Below are positions 1 to 4,940 of a stretch of 5,868 bases of DNA, piece after piece. Within the stretch, counting starts at the first letter, position 1; each line of letters begins with the position of its first letter. The notes under the pieces are model-generated. The model did not search any database. It worked only from the letters and a program-made list of their open reading frames with translations, and was not told where the DNA came from. This DNA comes from Oscillospiraceae bacterium. Its GTDB lineage: Bacteria; Bacillota; Clostridia; Oscillospirales; Oscillospiraceae. The DNA lies in NCBI GenBank assembly GCA_017539635.1, contig JAFYCQ010000217.1, positions 1 through 5,868 on the forward strand. The letters are read 5' to 3'. Made by a program: the position numbers and the translations under genes.

Positions 1-58
1 CTTTGTTTACTGTGACGCAGTTACTTGTAGTGTTTAGGTGAGAAAAGAGGTTGCGCAT
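1..58 (-). CDS. Possible N-terminal fragment of an unrecognised gene leaving the window
   Basis: Reading leftward from an ATG at 58, 19 codons stay open to the window edge. They begin MRNLFSHLNTTSNCVTVNK and are rich in Ser, Thr and Asn. A perfect AAAGGAGG ribosome site lies at 74-81, but it is 15 bases from the ATG, longer than usual. No other frame after that site stays open: an alternative TTG frame closes after 13 codons. The gene follows the small Lys/Glu-rich remnant by about 30 bases, which fits a two-gene unit. The length is too short to assign a family. Genes placed like this at the edge of accessory regions are often recombinases, but nothing visible here proves that. Confidence 0.25.
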   Translation of the reverse strand, partial: MRNLFSHLNTTSNCVTVNK

Positions 59-90
59 ACAAAATGGGTACAACCTCCTTTGAGAAATCC

Positions 91-246
91 TTATTCTCCT
101 GCAGTCGCTTCCGTTTTCTTCCGCAGCTTCTCTTCTTTGATCCGCTCACGCACCTCGGCAATCATCTTCTCCAGCAGCGCCTCGCATTCTTCCTTTGTCT
201 TGGCATATCGTAGTTTTCTCTTTATGCGTACAACGAATATGTAGGG
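91..246 (-). pseudogene. Lys/Glu-rich coding remnant, probably the 3' end of a broken gene
   Basis: This stop-to-stop frame of 51 codons ends at TAA 91-93 and has no ATG, GTG or TTG near its beginning. From about base 228 down to 91 the codons are GC-rich and gene-like, giving a charged helical peptide containing RYAKTKEECEALLEKMIAEV and ending KKTEATAGE. Upstream of 228 the composition becomes AT-rich and coding character disappears, so the 5' part appears lost or frameshifted. A neighbouring frame carries an ATG and ends at 222 in the same place, so a single frameshift around 228-235 is another reading. The KTKEECE pattern loosely resembles the arm-binding (AP2-like) region of tyrosine integrases, but the stop follows at once. 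I do not recognise the family with confidence. Confidence 0.4.
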
Positions 247-405
247 TCAGCTATCATACGGCTGAACGCGTCATGGATTACGTATTTCAATACTGAATTT
301 GTATGGGAGTCTAATGCGCGAAAACGTTGATTTATAAGGCTTGAATATGCATGTCGGCTGCTTATGTAGTTTTTTATTTCTGAGTCCGTTATGAATACTC
401 GGACC
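247..405. other. AT-rich intergenic stretch with no convincing gene
   Basis: This stretch is clearly richer in A and T than the genes to the right. Short open frames exist on the minus strand (222-407 and 271-462), but they overlap the terminator hairpin, have no ribosome site and show no recognisable protein pattern. I see no tRNA, no repeat array and no clear promoter. It may be decayed sequence at the border of an accessory element. Confidence 0.5.
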
Positions 406-446
406 AAAAAAGCACGGTGATCTTGATAGAATCACCGTGCTTTTTT
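406..446 (-). terminator. Strong bidirectional intrinsic terminator
   Basis: The arms 406-421 and 431-446 are perfect inverted repeats of 16 bases: a 10-bp GC-containing core (GCACGGTGAT) flanked by six A's on one side and six T's on the other. The loop is 9 bases (422-430). On the minus strand the hairpin is followed by a run of T's, 27 bases after the stop codon of the small Cys-rich gene, so it ends the long minus-strand gene block. The A-tract on the other side lets it work in both directions and insulate the left edge. Confidence 0.92.
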
Positions 447-472
447 CTCTCATAATGCCCAAAAGCTTCCGG

Positions 473-667
473 CTATTTGAGCTCCTGCGTAAAACGCTTT
501 ATCGCCTGATGCTTCAGCATTTTGCACAGCTGTATCCTGTCGGGCGGGTCGATAAGCCACCTTTCTACGGCGTGATCGCAGCTGCGGCAATCGTGTTCAT
601 GCTCTGTATCGGCTTCACACTCCCGGCAGCAGAGGGGGAGTTGGGTTTTGGCTTCTTCTTTCGGCAT
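473..667 (-). CDS. Small Cys/His-rich protein, putative zinc binder
   Basis: This is a 64-residue protein of unknown function. Cysteines at 13, 14, 17, 27, 30 and 48 and histidines at 23, 25, 32 and 53 form two CxxC pairs (C14-C17 and C27-C30) separated by an acidic, His-containing loop, which looks like a small zinc-ribbon or zinc-knuckle fold. The C-terminal third is basic and helical (KMLKHQAIKRFTQELK). The ATG at 667 has a GAGG site at 675-678 with 7-base spacing, and the site abuts the deformylase stop codon at 680-682, so translation is probably coupled. It is the last gene before the terminator at 406-446. The position, ribosome site and Cys pattern argue for a real gene. There is no membrane segment or signal peptide. 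The function is not recognised. Confidence 0.7.
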   Translation of the reverse strand: MPKEEAKTQLPLCCRECEADTEHEHDCRSCDHAVERWLIDPPDRIQLCKMLKHQAIKRFTQELK

Positions 668-679
668 AAAAAAACCTCT

Positions 680-1090
680 TCAAATCAATATCCCGTTCAA
701 GTGGTCGATCTCGTGCTGGATTATCTGGGCCGGAAAACCAGTGAAGGTTTTCAGCCGGATCTGAAATCGCTCGTTCTGATACTGTACCTTTATGGTGCGG
801 TATCTTTTTGTTTTTCGTGTCCCCGGGAGGGAAAGGCACCCCTCCTCCGCCTCAAAGGGGCCGGAGGTTTTGACGATCTCCGGGTTGAACATTGTCATAT
901 ACGCGCCCTCGTTGTCGAAAACGATTATCCGGCGGTTTATGCCTATCATGTTCGCCGCCATGCCCACGCAGCTCTCCCTGTGGGAGGTGAGGGTATCCAG
1001 CAGGTCTTGGGCGACAGACAGATCCTCCGCCGTGGCGGGGGACGACTTCTGCGCCAGAAATATCGGGTCTTTCGTTATTGGCTTGATCAT
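680..1090 (-). CDS. def: Peptide deformylase (clostridial variant with altered motif I)
   Basis: Peptide deformylase removes the N-terminal formyl group from new proteins in the cytoplasm, using a bound metal (usually Fe2+). Over 136 residues, motif II is EGCLS with metal ligand Cys85 and motif III is HEIDH with metal ligands His126 and His130 and catalytic Glu127. Motif I, normally GxGxAAxQ, reads CVGMAANM (41-48): the first Gly is Cys, and the Gln that stabilises the transition state is Met48. From memory, many clostridial homologues share this GMAANMIG form, so it may be a normal subtype, either active by another arrangement or a specialised paralogue. The protein stops soon after motif III, shorter than the roughly 169 residues of E. 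coli Def. The ATG at 1090 has GGAG at 1102-1105 with a rather long 11-base spacing. The gene lies 40 bases after the exonuclease gene and is followed at once by the Cys-rich gene. Confidence 0.9.
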   Translation of the reverse strand: MIKPITKDPIFLAQKSSPATAEDLSVAQDLLDTLTSHRESCVGMAANMIGINRRIIVFDNEGAYMTMFNPEIVKTSGPFEAEEGCLSLPGTRKTKRYRTIKVQYQNERFQIRLKTFTGFPAQIIQHEIDHLNGILI

Positions 1091-1130
1091 ACTTTTCAGA
1101 GCTCCGGGAAATAATTCTCAGTCAGCTTTA

Positions 1131-1667
1131 TCATTTCATAAATGAGTATGTTCTTATATGCTTCTTAATATCCGCGCCCGCTTCCAGATACCGGAGGAGT
1201 ATCTCCGCGCAGGCGCGGCTGTCGCTGGCCGCCTGGTGGTGGTCAAGCTCGATGCCGTAATAAAAACACAGCTCATCCAGCTTGTGCCCCATGCCCGGCA
1301 GCAGGCGTCTGCCCATCTGCACCGTGCACACATACCGGACGTAAGGCTTCCAGTCTATGCCGTACCCCCGGAGGCATTTTTTAAGGACGGACATATCAAA
1401 GACCGCGTTGTGGGCGGTCAAAAGCCCGGAAGATAAATACGGCTCTATCTGCGGCCAGAGTTGGGGAAAGGTCGGCGCGCCGCAGACGGTCTCCTCGCTG
1501 ATCCCCGTCAGATATGTATTGAAGCTGTCAAAGGGCTGCTCGGGGTCGACAAGGGAAAAGAAGCTGTCCTTTATTTCCCCGTCTTCAATGACCGTTATGC
1601 CTATGGCACTCATTCTGTTGTTCAGCCTGTTGGGTGTTTCCACATCAAAGGCAACGAATCGCGACAT
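1131..1667 (-). CDS. DEDDh-type 3'-5' exonuclease (DnaQ/PolC epsilon-like)
   Basis: This 178-residue protein is a stand-alone exonuclease domain of the kind that proofreads or trims DNA or RNA 3' ends with two metal ions. The motifs are in the right order: Exo I FDVET with Asp8 and Glu10; Exo II AHNAVFD with Asp91; Exo III H-x4-D with His144 and Asp149 (HQAASD). All DEDDh catalytic residues are present. There is no polymerase, helicase or BRCT domain, so it is a free-standing member rather than PolC itself, and its substrate cannot be told from sequence. The ATG at 1667 was chosen over the in-frame TTG at 1673, because GGAGG at 1675-1679 is 7 bases from the ATG but only 1 from the TTG. It lies 28 bases after the VOC gene. 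Confidence 0.92.
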   Translation of the reverse strand: MSRFVAFDVETPNRLNNRMSAIGITVIEDGEIKDSFFSLVDPEQPFDSFNTYLTGISEETVCGAPTFPQLWPQIEPYLSSGLLTAHNAVFDMSVLKKCLRGYGIDWKPYVRYVCTVQMGRRLLPGMGHKLDELCFYYGIELDHHQAASDSRACAEILLRYLEAGADIKKHIRTYSFMK

Positions 1668-1674
1668 GGACAAG

Positions 1675-1679
1675 CCTCC
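1675..1679 (-). promoter_or_regulatory. Ribosome binding site that fixes the exonuclease start
   Basis: GGAGG on the minus strand sits 7 bases before the ATG at 1667. The alternative TTG two codons upstream would be only one base away, so it is not a usable start. Confidence 0.8.
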
Positions 1680-1695
1680 GGTTTCTTACGAACTT

Positions 1696-2067
1696 TTAAT
1701 CATTCGACGGGATTATTTCCAGCCAGTACCCGTCGGGGTCTGTGATGAAATAAATGCCCATGGAAGGGTTTTCAAAGCAGATGCAGCCCATCTTTTCGTG
1801 CAGGGCATGGGCCGCCCGGAAGTCGTCGGCCCGGAACGCCAGGTGAAATTCCACTTCGCCTAAATCGTAGGGCTGAGGGTGATCCCGAAGCCAGGTCAGC
1901 TCCAGCTCGAAATCCCCGGCGTCGTTTCCGATATACACGATGATGAAAGACCCGTCCGCCGCCGTTTTGCGGCGCTTTTCCTTAAGGCCCAGCGCCTGGT
2001 CATAGAATTTAAGCGACCGCTCCAAGTCCGCGACGTTGTAGTTTTCGTGGATCATTTTGAACTGCAT
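1696..2067 (-). CDS. VOC-family metalloprotein, glyoxalase I-like
   Basis: This 123-residue protein has the two beta-alpha-beta-beta-beta modules of the vicinal oxygen chelate fold: about 1-60 (MIHENYNVADLERSLKFYDQ...) and about 70-120 (EFHLAFRADD...DPDGYWLEII). It aligns well with glyoxalase I (lactoylglutathione lyase), which converts the methylglyoxal-thiol hemithioacetal to a D-lactoyl thioester. All four expected metal ligands are in place: His7, Glu56, His75 and Glu117. The short loops resemble bacterial Ni2+-type GloA. As many clostridia lack glutathione, the thiol partner may differ, or the protein may act on another small substrate; the exact reaction is inference. The ATG at 2067 has a strong AGGAGG at 2075-2080 with 7-base spacing. 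The gene lies 29 bases after the EcsC-family gene in the same unit. Confidence 0.88.
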   Translation of the reverse strand: MQFKMIHENYNVADLERSLKFYDQALGLKEKRRKTAADGSFIIVYIGNDAGDFELELTWLRDHPQPYDLGEVEFHLAFRADDFRAAHALHEKMGCICFENPSMGIYFITDPDGYWLEIIPSND

Positions 2068-2096
2068 GACAGCACCTCCTGATAAAGATGACCGGG

Positions 2097-2816
2097 TTAT
2101 TCTTCTCCGCCGTCCTCTTCCTGCTCAGGCGGGAAGGCGTCTTCCTCGTCGTCTTTTTCAGTTCCGTATGAAAAGTCGCTTTTCATGAACCACTTGTATG
2201 CCCGCTCGCCGATAACGCTGGTGTCCACAAAGTCAAAGCCGCCGCTGATGACGGCGCCGACGCCCGGCACCAGCTTCCAGACGTTTGAAATGCCCTTTTC
2301 GCCGACTCTGGCCAGAAGTCTGAGGCCCACGCGGCGGTTTATCCCGGCCAGCACGCTGCCGGGTATCTTTTTGATGATGTTGACGGCGACCTTTTCTCCG
2401 AATTTCGACCCCAGTCGGTTAATGATGCGGTCAACCTTAACGCCGGCCAGGCAGGCATAGACCATAGTCCTTACGCCCTCGCTGTCGGGGTCGAAGCCCG
2501 CCATCCACGCAGTGCAGGCGATCATGCGCATCTGCACATACAGAACGCTGCCCACGTTGGCCGGAACGGTCACGGGGAGGGTCATAAATCCGCCGAAGCC
2601 GGTAATAAAGCCGAAGGTGGAGCATTTAAGTACCTGGTTGTTTATCATTTTTTTCGCGGCAGTGTATTGGTCGGGGGACTTGTCAAGATAGTCCTGGGCC
2701 AGTGCCCTGACCGACGGGCTGACACGCCCGATGCCTTTGACGGCAAACTGATAGCAGGAGTCGAGAGCCTGAAGGATATCCTCAGTGCTCAAGGTCTTTT
2801 TACTTTCGTTTTTCAT
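2097..2816 (-). CDS. EcsC family protein
   Basis: This is a 239-residue protein of the EcsC family, named after the third gene of the Bacillus subtilis ecs locus; its molecular role is not established. The hallmark central segment is present at about 68-125 (FGFITGFGGFMTLPVTVPANVGSVLYVQMRMIA, then a VYACLAG stretch). A second Gly-rich hydrophobic segment lies at about 180-200 (KLVPGVGAVISGGFDF). These Gly-rich hydrophobic stretches suggest membrane association, without a classic signal peptide. The C-terminus is a very acidic tail of about 20 residues (DDEEDAF...EEDGGEE). The ATG at 2816 was preferred over GTG at 2825 because the GAGG at 2825-2828 is 8 bases from the ATG and overlaps the GTG itself. 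The upstream E1-like gene ends at 2822, only 5 bases away, so translation is probably coupled. Confidence 0.88.
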   Translation of the reverse strand: MKNESKKTLSTEDILQALDSCYQFAVKGIGRVSPSVRALAQDYLDKSPDQYTAAKKMINNQVLKCSTFGFITGFGGFMTLPVTVPANVGSVLYVQMRMIACTAWMAGFDPDSEGVRTMVYACLAGVKVDRIINRLGSKFGEKVAVNIIKKIPGSVLAGINRRVGLRLLARVGEKGISNVWKLVPGVGAVISGGFDFVDTSVIGERAYKWFMKSDFSYGTEKDDEEDAFPPEQEEDGGEE

Positions 2817-2821
2817 GTAGG

Positions 2822-3508
2822 TCACCTCAATTTGATTTCCTCAAAGGTCATGTCCAGAAGATCTGTCTCTATGATCCGCCCCGCGGCGGTATCGCCCTTG
2901 CCGAGTATGAGCTTCACCGTCTCGGCGGCCTGCTGAGATGCGCACAGGGCGGCCGTAAAGGGGAGATTGCCTAAGATTTTTTCGGCGCCGGTGCCGCCCC
3001 CGGCGAAAAGCGCCTCCAAAAGCCCGTCGCCGGGCATAACGGTATAAATTCTGGTATGCCAGCCGGAAATTGCCCCGTGCACCATGGGTATGCCGGCTCT
3101 TCCGGCGGCCCTGGCCAGAAGAAGCCGGGATTCCGCATTGTCCAGAGCGTCCACCGCGACGCTCTTTCCGGAGAGGAGAGCGTCGGCGTTTTCCTCTGTA
3201 AGCATTCCGCAGACGGCGGTAAAGCTCACATCGCTGTTTATTTCCGCCACCCGGATCATCGCCGCCTCAGCCTTTGAGGAGCCTATGTTGCTCTCCTTTG
3301 AAAAGAGCTGGCGGTTAAGGTTTGAGGGCTGGAAAACGTCCCCGTCCACGCCGGTTATGCTGCCCACGCCCACGCGGGCCAGAAGCTCGATGACGTAGCC
3401 CCCCAGGCCTCCGCAGCCGGCCACGAGCACGGAGGCGTTTTTTAATATCTCCTGCTCCTCCGCCGTTACCGAGACGGCGTTTCGCTGGTATCTGTCGGGA
3501 AAAAGCAT
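2822..3508 (-). CDS. ThiF/MoeB/HesA-family E1-like adenylyltransferase
   Basis: This enzyme type uses ATP to adenylate the C-terminal Gly-Gly of a ubiquitin-like sulfur carrier so that sulfur can be loaded. The 228-residue protein carries the Rossmann nucleotide site GCGGLG (31-36), acidic residues in VDGD (54-57), the NLNRQ motif (63-67, Arg66), Lys79 in SSKAEAA and DALDN (120-124), matching the ATP/Mg site of MoeB and ThiF. The C-terminal SQQAAETVKLILG (191-203) is the usual crossover helix. Unlike MoeB and ThiF it has only three cysteines (32, 100, 189) and no CxxC pairs, so the structural zinc is missing. It is also shorter than E. coli MoeB (about 249). It starts 3 bases after the stop of the MoaD-like gene, its likely partner, with GGAGG 7 bases before the ATG at 3508. 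A tungsten/molybdenum cofactor, thiamine or other sulfur pathway is possible. Confidence 0.92.
   Translation of the reverse strand: MLFPDRYQRNAVSVTAEEQEILKNASVLVAGCGGLGGYVIELLARVGVGSITGVDGDVFQPSNLNRQLFSKESNIGSSKAEAAMIRVAEINSDVSFTAVCGMLTEENADALLSGKSVAVDALDNAESRLLLARAAGRAGIPMVHGAISGWHTRIYTVMPGDGLLEALFAGGGTGAEKILGNLPFTAALCASQQAAETVKLILGKGDTAAGRIIETDLLDMTFEEIKLR
2825..2828 (-). promoter_or_regulatory. Ribosome site of the EcsC-family gene, embedded in the end of the E1-like gene
   Basis: GAGG on the minus strand lies within the last codons of the ThiF/HesA-like gene, next to its TGA stop (2822-2824), and 8 bases before the ATG at 2816. It rules out the in-frame GTG at 2825, which overlaps this site. 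Confidence 0.7.
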
Positions 3509-3511
3509 GGC

Positions 3512-3757
3512 TCAGCCTCCGTAGGCCTGCATGAGTACGGTGAGCCTGTCGCCGTCGGACAAAACCGTATCGGCCGGGGCGGCCTTTGAGTTTCTGACGA
3601 AGGTGAGGTATTTCATGTAATCCTCAATAAAGGTGCCGTTTTCATCGGCGGCGGCCTGCATCACAGCTGCGATGTCGGCGCCCTCCGGCACCTCATACTC
3701 GCCCTCCCGGGCCTTGCCCACTATCCTGCTGCAATAGAAATGCACGTTGATTTTCAT
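3512..3757 (-). CDS. MoaD/ThiS-family ubiquitin-like sulfur carrier
   Basis: This small cytoplasmic protein of 81 residues has a beta-grasp fold. In this family the C-terminal glycine is adenylated by an E1-like enzyme and converted to a thiocarboxylate that donates sulfur to molybdopterin, thiazole or other products. The sequence opens with the first beta strand (MKINVHFYCSRIVG), continues through EYEVPEGADIAAVMQAAAD, and ends LSDGDRLTVLMQAYGG, with the required terminal Gly-Gly exposed. The length matches MoaD. The E1-like partner gene follows after 3 bases. The ATG at 3757 has AAAGGA at 3767-3772, 9 bases away. It is not possible to say from sequence whether it serves molybdenum/tungsten cofactor, thiamine or another pathway, as no other gene of those pathways is visible. 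Confidence 0.92.
   Translation of the reverse strand: MKINVHFYCSRIVGKAREGEYEVPEGADIAAVMQAAADENGTFIEDYMKYLTFVRNSKAAPADTVLSDGDRLTVLMQAYGG
3516..3520 (-). promoter_or_regulatory. Ribosome site of the E1-like gene, formed by the Gly-Gly codons of the sulfur carrier
   Basis: The last two sense codons of the sulfur-carrier gene are GGA GGC (3515-3520), followed by TGA. Together they spell GGAGG, exactly 7 bases before the ATG of the E1-like gene at 3508. The same bases encode the functional Gly-Gly tail and recruit the ribosome to the partner gene, so the two are tightly coupled. Confidence 0.85.
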
Positions 3758-3789
3758 TTTTCAGATTCCTTTCTTTTTTCCATTGTTTG

Positions 3790-4296
3790 TCACCAGAGCT
3801 TCAGAAGCAGCAAAACTCCCGGCACCCAGGCGGTTATGACCCCCTCCGCGATCTGGAGGCAGGGGACGAATTTCCCCAGGTCCTTTTTAAGAATGTCAGT
3901 GAAAAACGCGCTGCCCCAGAGAATGGCCCAGAGCCACCATATTGCCGCCCAGCGCCAGTCCGGAGTGAGCCCCAGCGACACGATGCCGGTAATGCCCTCC
4001 ACGATGCCGAAAACCACGGCGTTCACCGCCACAAAGGAGGAGAACACGGCAAAGGGTCTCGTGTCCAGCCGGAAAATATTGCAGGCGGCTATGAAGAGAT
4101 AGGTAAAGCCGAACAGCAGCCCCGCGCCCGCGCCGTAGTAATTCCCCTGGACGATGGAGACGAAATTGATGAACAGAGACAAAAATCCCACAAAGACGTT
4201 CATCACCGCCGAGGCCTTCGGGTCAACCCTGAGAAGACTGCAGACGCCGTTATTTATCAGCACGATCCCAACAAAAAGCAGGCATACTCCAAGCAT
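3790..4296 (-). CDS. AmiS/UreI-family urea or short-chain amide channel
   Basis: This is an inner-membrane channel protein of 168 residues, the usual length for AmiS (about 171) and slightly shorter than Helicobacter UreI (about 195). Six hydrophobic segments can be seen at about 1-18, 31-49, 56-74, 82-107, 117-134 and 145-165. The family-typical stretches LLFGFTYLF (60-68) and the Trp-rich segment DWRWAAIWWLWAILWG (113-128) are present. Relatives pass urea or small amides; UreI is acid-gated through periplasmic histidines, but this protein contains no histidine, so that mode of pH gating is unlikely. There is no urease or amidase gene nearby, so the substrate is unknown. The ATG at 4296 has GGAG at 4304-4307 with 7-base spacing, and starts 12 bases after the flavodoxin stop. 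The sulfur-carrier gene follows 32 bases downstream. Confidence 0.9.
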   Translation of the reverse strand: MLGVCLLFVGIVLINNGVCSLLRVDPKASAVMNVFVGFLSLFINFVSIVQGNYYGAGAGLLFGFTYLFIAACNIFRLDTRPFAVFSSFVAVNAVVFGIVEGITGIVSLGLTPDWRWAAIWWLWAILWGSAFFTDILKKDLGKFVPCLQIAEGVITAWVPGVLLLLKLW

Positions 4297-4308
4297 TGCT
4301 GCGCTCCT

Positions 4309-4764
4309 TTATTTATTGAACTCCGCAAAGGCCTCTTCGCCGCTTTTCACCCGGACGCCGGAAATGATTTCCGCGCCCTTTAAGTGGGGAGAGAGCTTTT
4401 CCGCCGTCTTTCCGAAGGCCCCGCCGCCGGAGGTGGCGAAGAGGAAGACCTTTTTCCCGCTCCAGTCATAGCCGTCGCAGAACACATCCACGATCTTCGG
4501 CGCGCAGCCGTACCAGATGGGAAAGCCGATACAGACGGTGTCGTAATCGGCAAAATTCTCCACAGTCCCGGAGACCGCGGCGTTAAGTCCGCTGAACTTT
4601 TCCCTGTTGCACCGGGCGAAGGGGTTTACGAAGCGTATATCCGCCGCGGTGTAGGGCTTTTCGGGGGTTATCTCGTAAATGTCCGCCCCAAGTCTTTCGG
4701 CCAGGTCCCTGGCGACCTTTGCCGTGGTGCCCTGGGCGCTGAAATATGTGACCAGAATACTCAT
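4309..4764 (-). CDS. Flavodoxin-like FMN protein
   Basis: This 151-residue cytoplasmic flavodoxin is a one-domain FMN electron carrier or flavodoxin-fold oxidoreductase. The phosphate loop SAQGTT (9-14) follows the first beta strand MSILVTYF. The two isoalloxazine-contacting loops are PIWYG (82-86) and TSGGGAFG (111-118). The segment PYTAADIRFVNPFARCNREK (38-57) is the longer insertion typical of clostridial 'flavodoxin-like' proteins rather than of classical short flavodoxins. Flavodoxins commonly reduce radical SAM enzymes, and such a gene lies immediately upstream beyond the palindromic element, so a redox partnership is plausible but unproven. The ATG at 4764 was chosen over the in-frame GTG at 4773 and TTG at 4770, because AAAGGAG (4773-4779) is 8 bases from the ATG and overlaps the GTG. 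Confidence 0.9.
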   Translation of the reverse strand: MSILVTYFSAQGTTAKVARDLAERLGADIYEITPEKPYTAADIRFVNPFARCNREKFSGLNAAVSGTVENFADYDTVCIGFPIWYGCAPKIVDVFCDGYDWSGKKVFLFATSGGGAFGKTAEKLSPHLKGAEIISGVRVKSGEEAFAEFNK

Positions 4765-4772
4765 GCTCAACA

Positions 4773-4779
4773 CTCCTTT
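4773..4779 (-). promoter_or_regulatory. Ribosome site fixing the flavodoxin start
   Basis: AAAGGAG on the minus strand is 8 bases from the ATG at 4764. It lies right beside the left end of the palindromic element (4782), so the insertion sits at the very edge of the translation signals of this gene. Confidence 0.75.
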
Positions 4780-4781
4780 AA

Positions 4782-4940
4782 TACTAATATCTGATTGAAA
4801 GATTTAACCGAGGGGCGAGGATTTATTGTGTCAGGCAAGGCAGCCGCCGCAGGTAATACTTTATGTATTGACAAGGCGGATAACGCGGCATGGCGCAATA
4901 AAGACCGTCACGAATTAATGCTTTTGATCAGATATTAGTA
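4782..4940. mobile_element. MITE-like palindromic element with 14-bp terminal inverted repeats
   Basis: The ends TACTAATATCTGAT (4782-4795) and ATCAGATATTAGTA (4927-4940) are perfect inverted repeats, extended by one more base pair if 4781 and 4941 are included. TAA flanks both sides (4779-4781 and 4941-4943), a candidate 3-bp target duplication. The interior is also partly palindromic: 4822-4833 pairs with 4891-4902 over 12 bases with two G-U pairs, 4844-4848 pairs with 4875-4879, and AATAC 4855-4859 pairs with GTATT 4865-4869 around a 5-base loop. The whole element can fold into one long imperfect hairpin. It has no open reading frame of its own. This is typical of a non-autonomous miniature transposable element; a structured regulatory or terminator RNA is the alternative. 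Confidence 0.75.

Noticed and set aside
68..234. Direct repeat GTACAAC at 68-74 and 228-234, flanking the Lys/Glu-rich remnant
   Set aside because: Seven bases is too short to separate from chance, and no integrase or other attachment-site feature supports it.
222..407. Minus-strand 61-codon frame in the AT-rich stretch
   Set aside because: Its start overlaps the terminator hairpin, it has no ribosome site, and the product is not recognisable. At most its end may belong to the broken gene at 91-246.
271..462. Minus-strand 63-codon frame
   Set aside because: It runs through the whole terminator stem-loop and has no ribosome site or recognisable protein pattern.
437..1114. Long plus-strand open frame of 225 codons opposite the deformylase and Cys-rich genes
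   Set aside because: It is the antisense shadow of GC-rich genes with clear motifs. Its start lies in the terminator's right arm and its product shows no family pattern.
3787..4383. Plus-strand 198-codon frame opposite the channel gene
   Set aside because: It is a highly charged, low-complexity shadow of a membrane protein gene, with no ribosome site and no recognisable pattern.
4868..4873. Perfect TTGACA (-35-like) on the plus strand inside the palindromic element
   Set aside because: No -10-like hexamer lies 16-18 bases downstream, and transcription from it would run antisense to the radical SAM gene. The minus-strand counterpart TTGTCA also lacks a -10.
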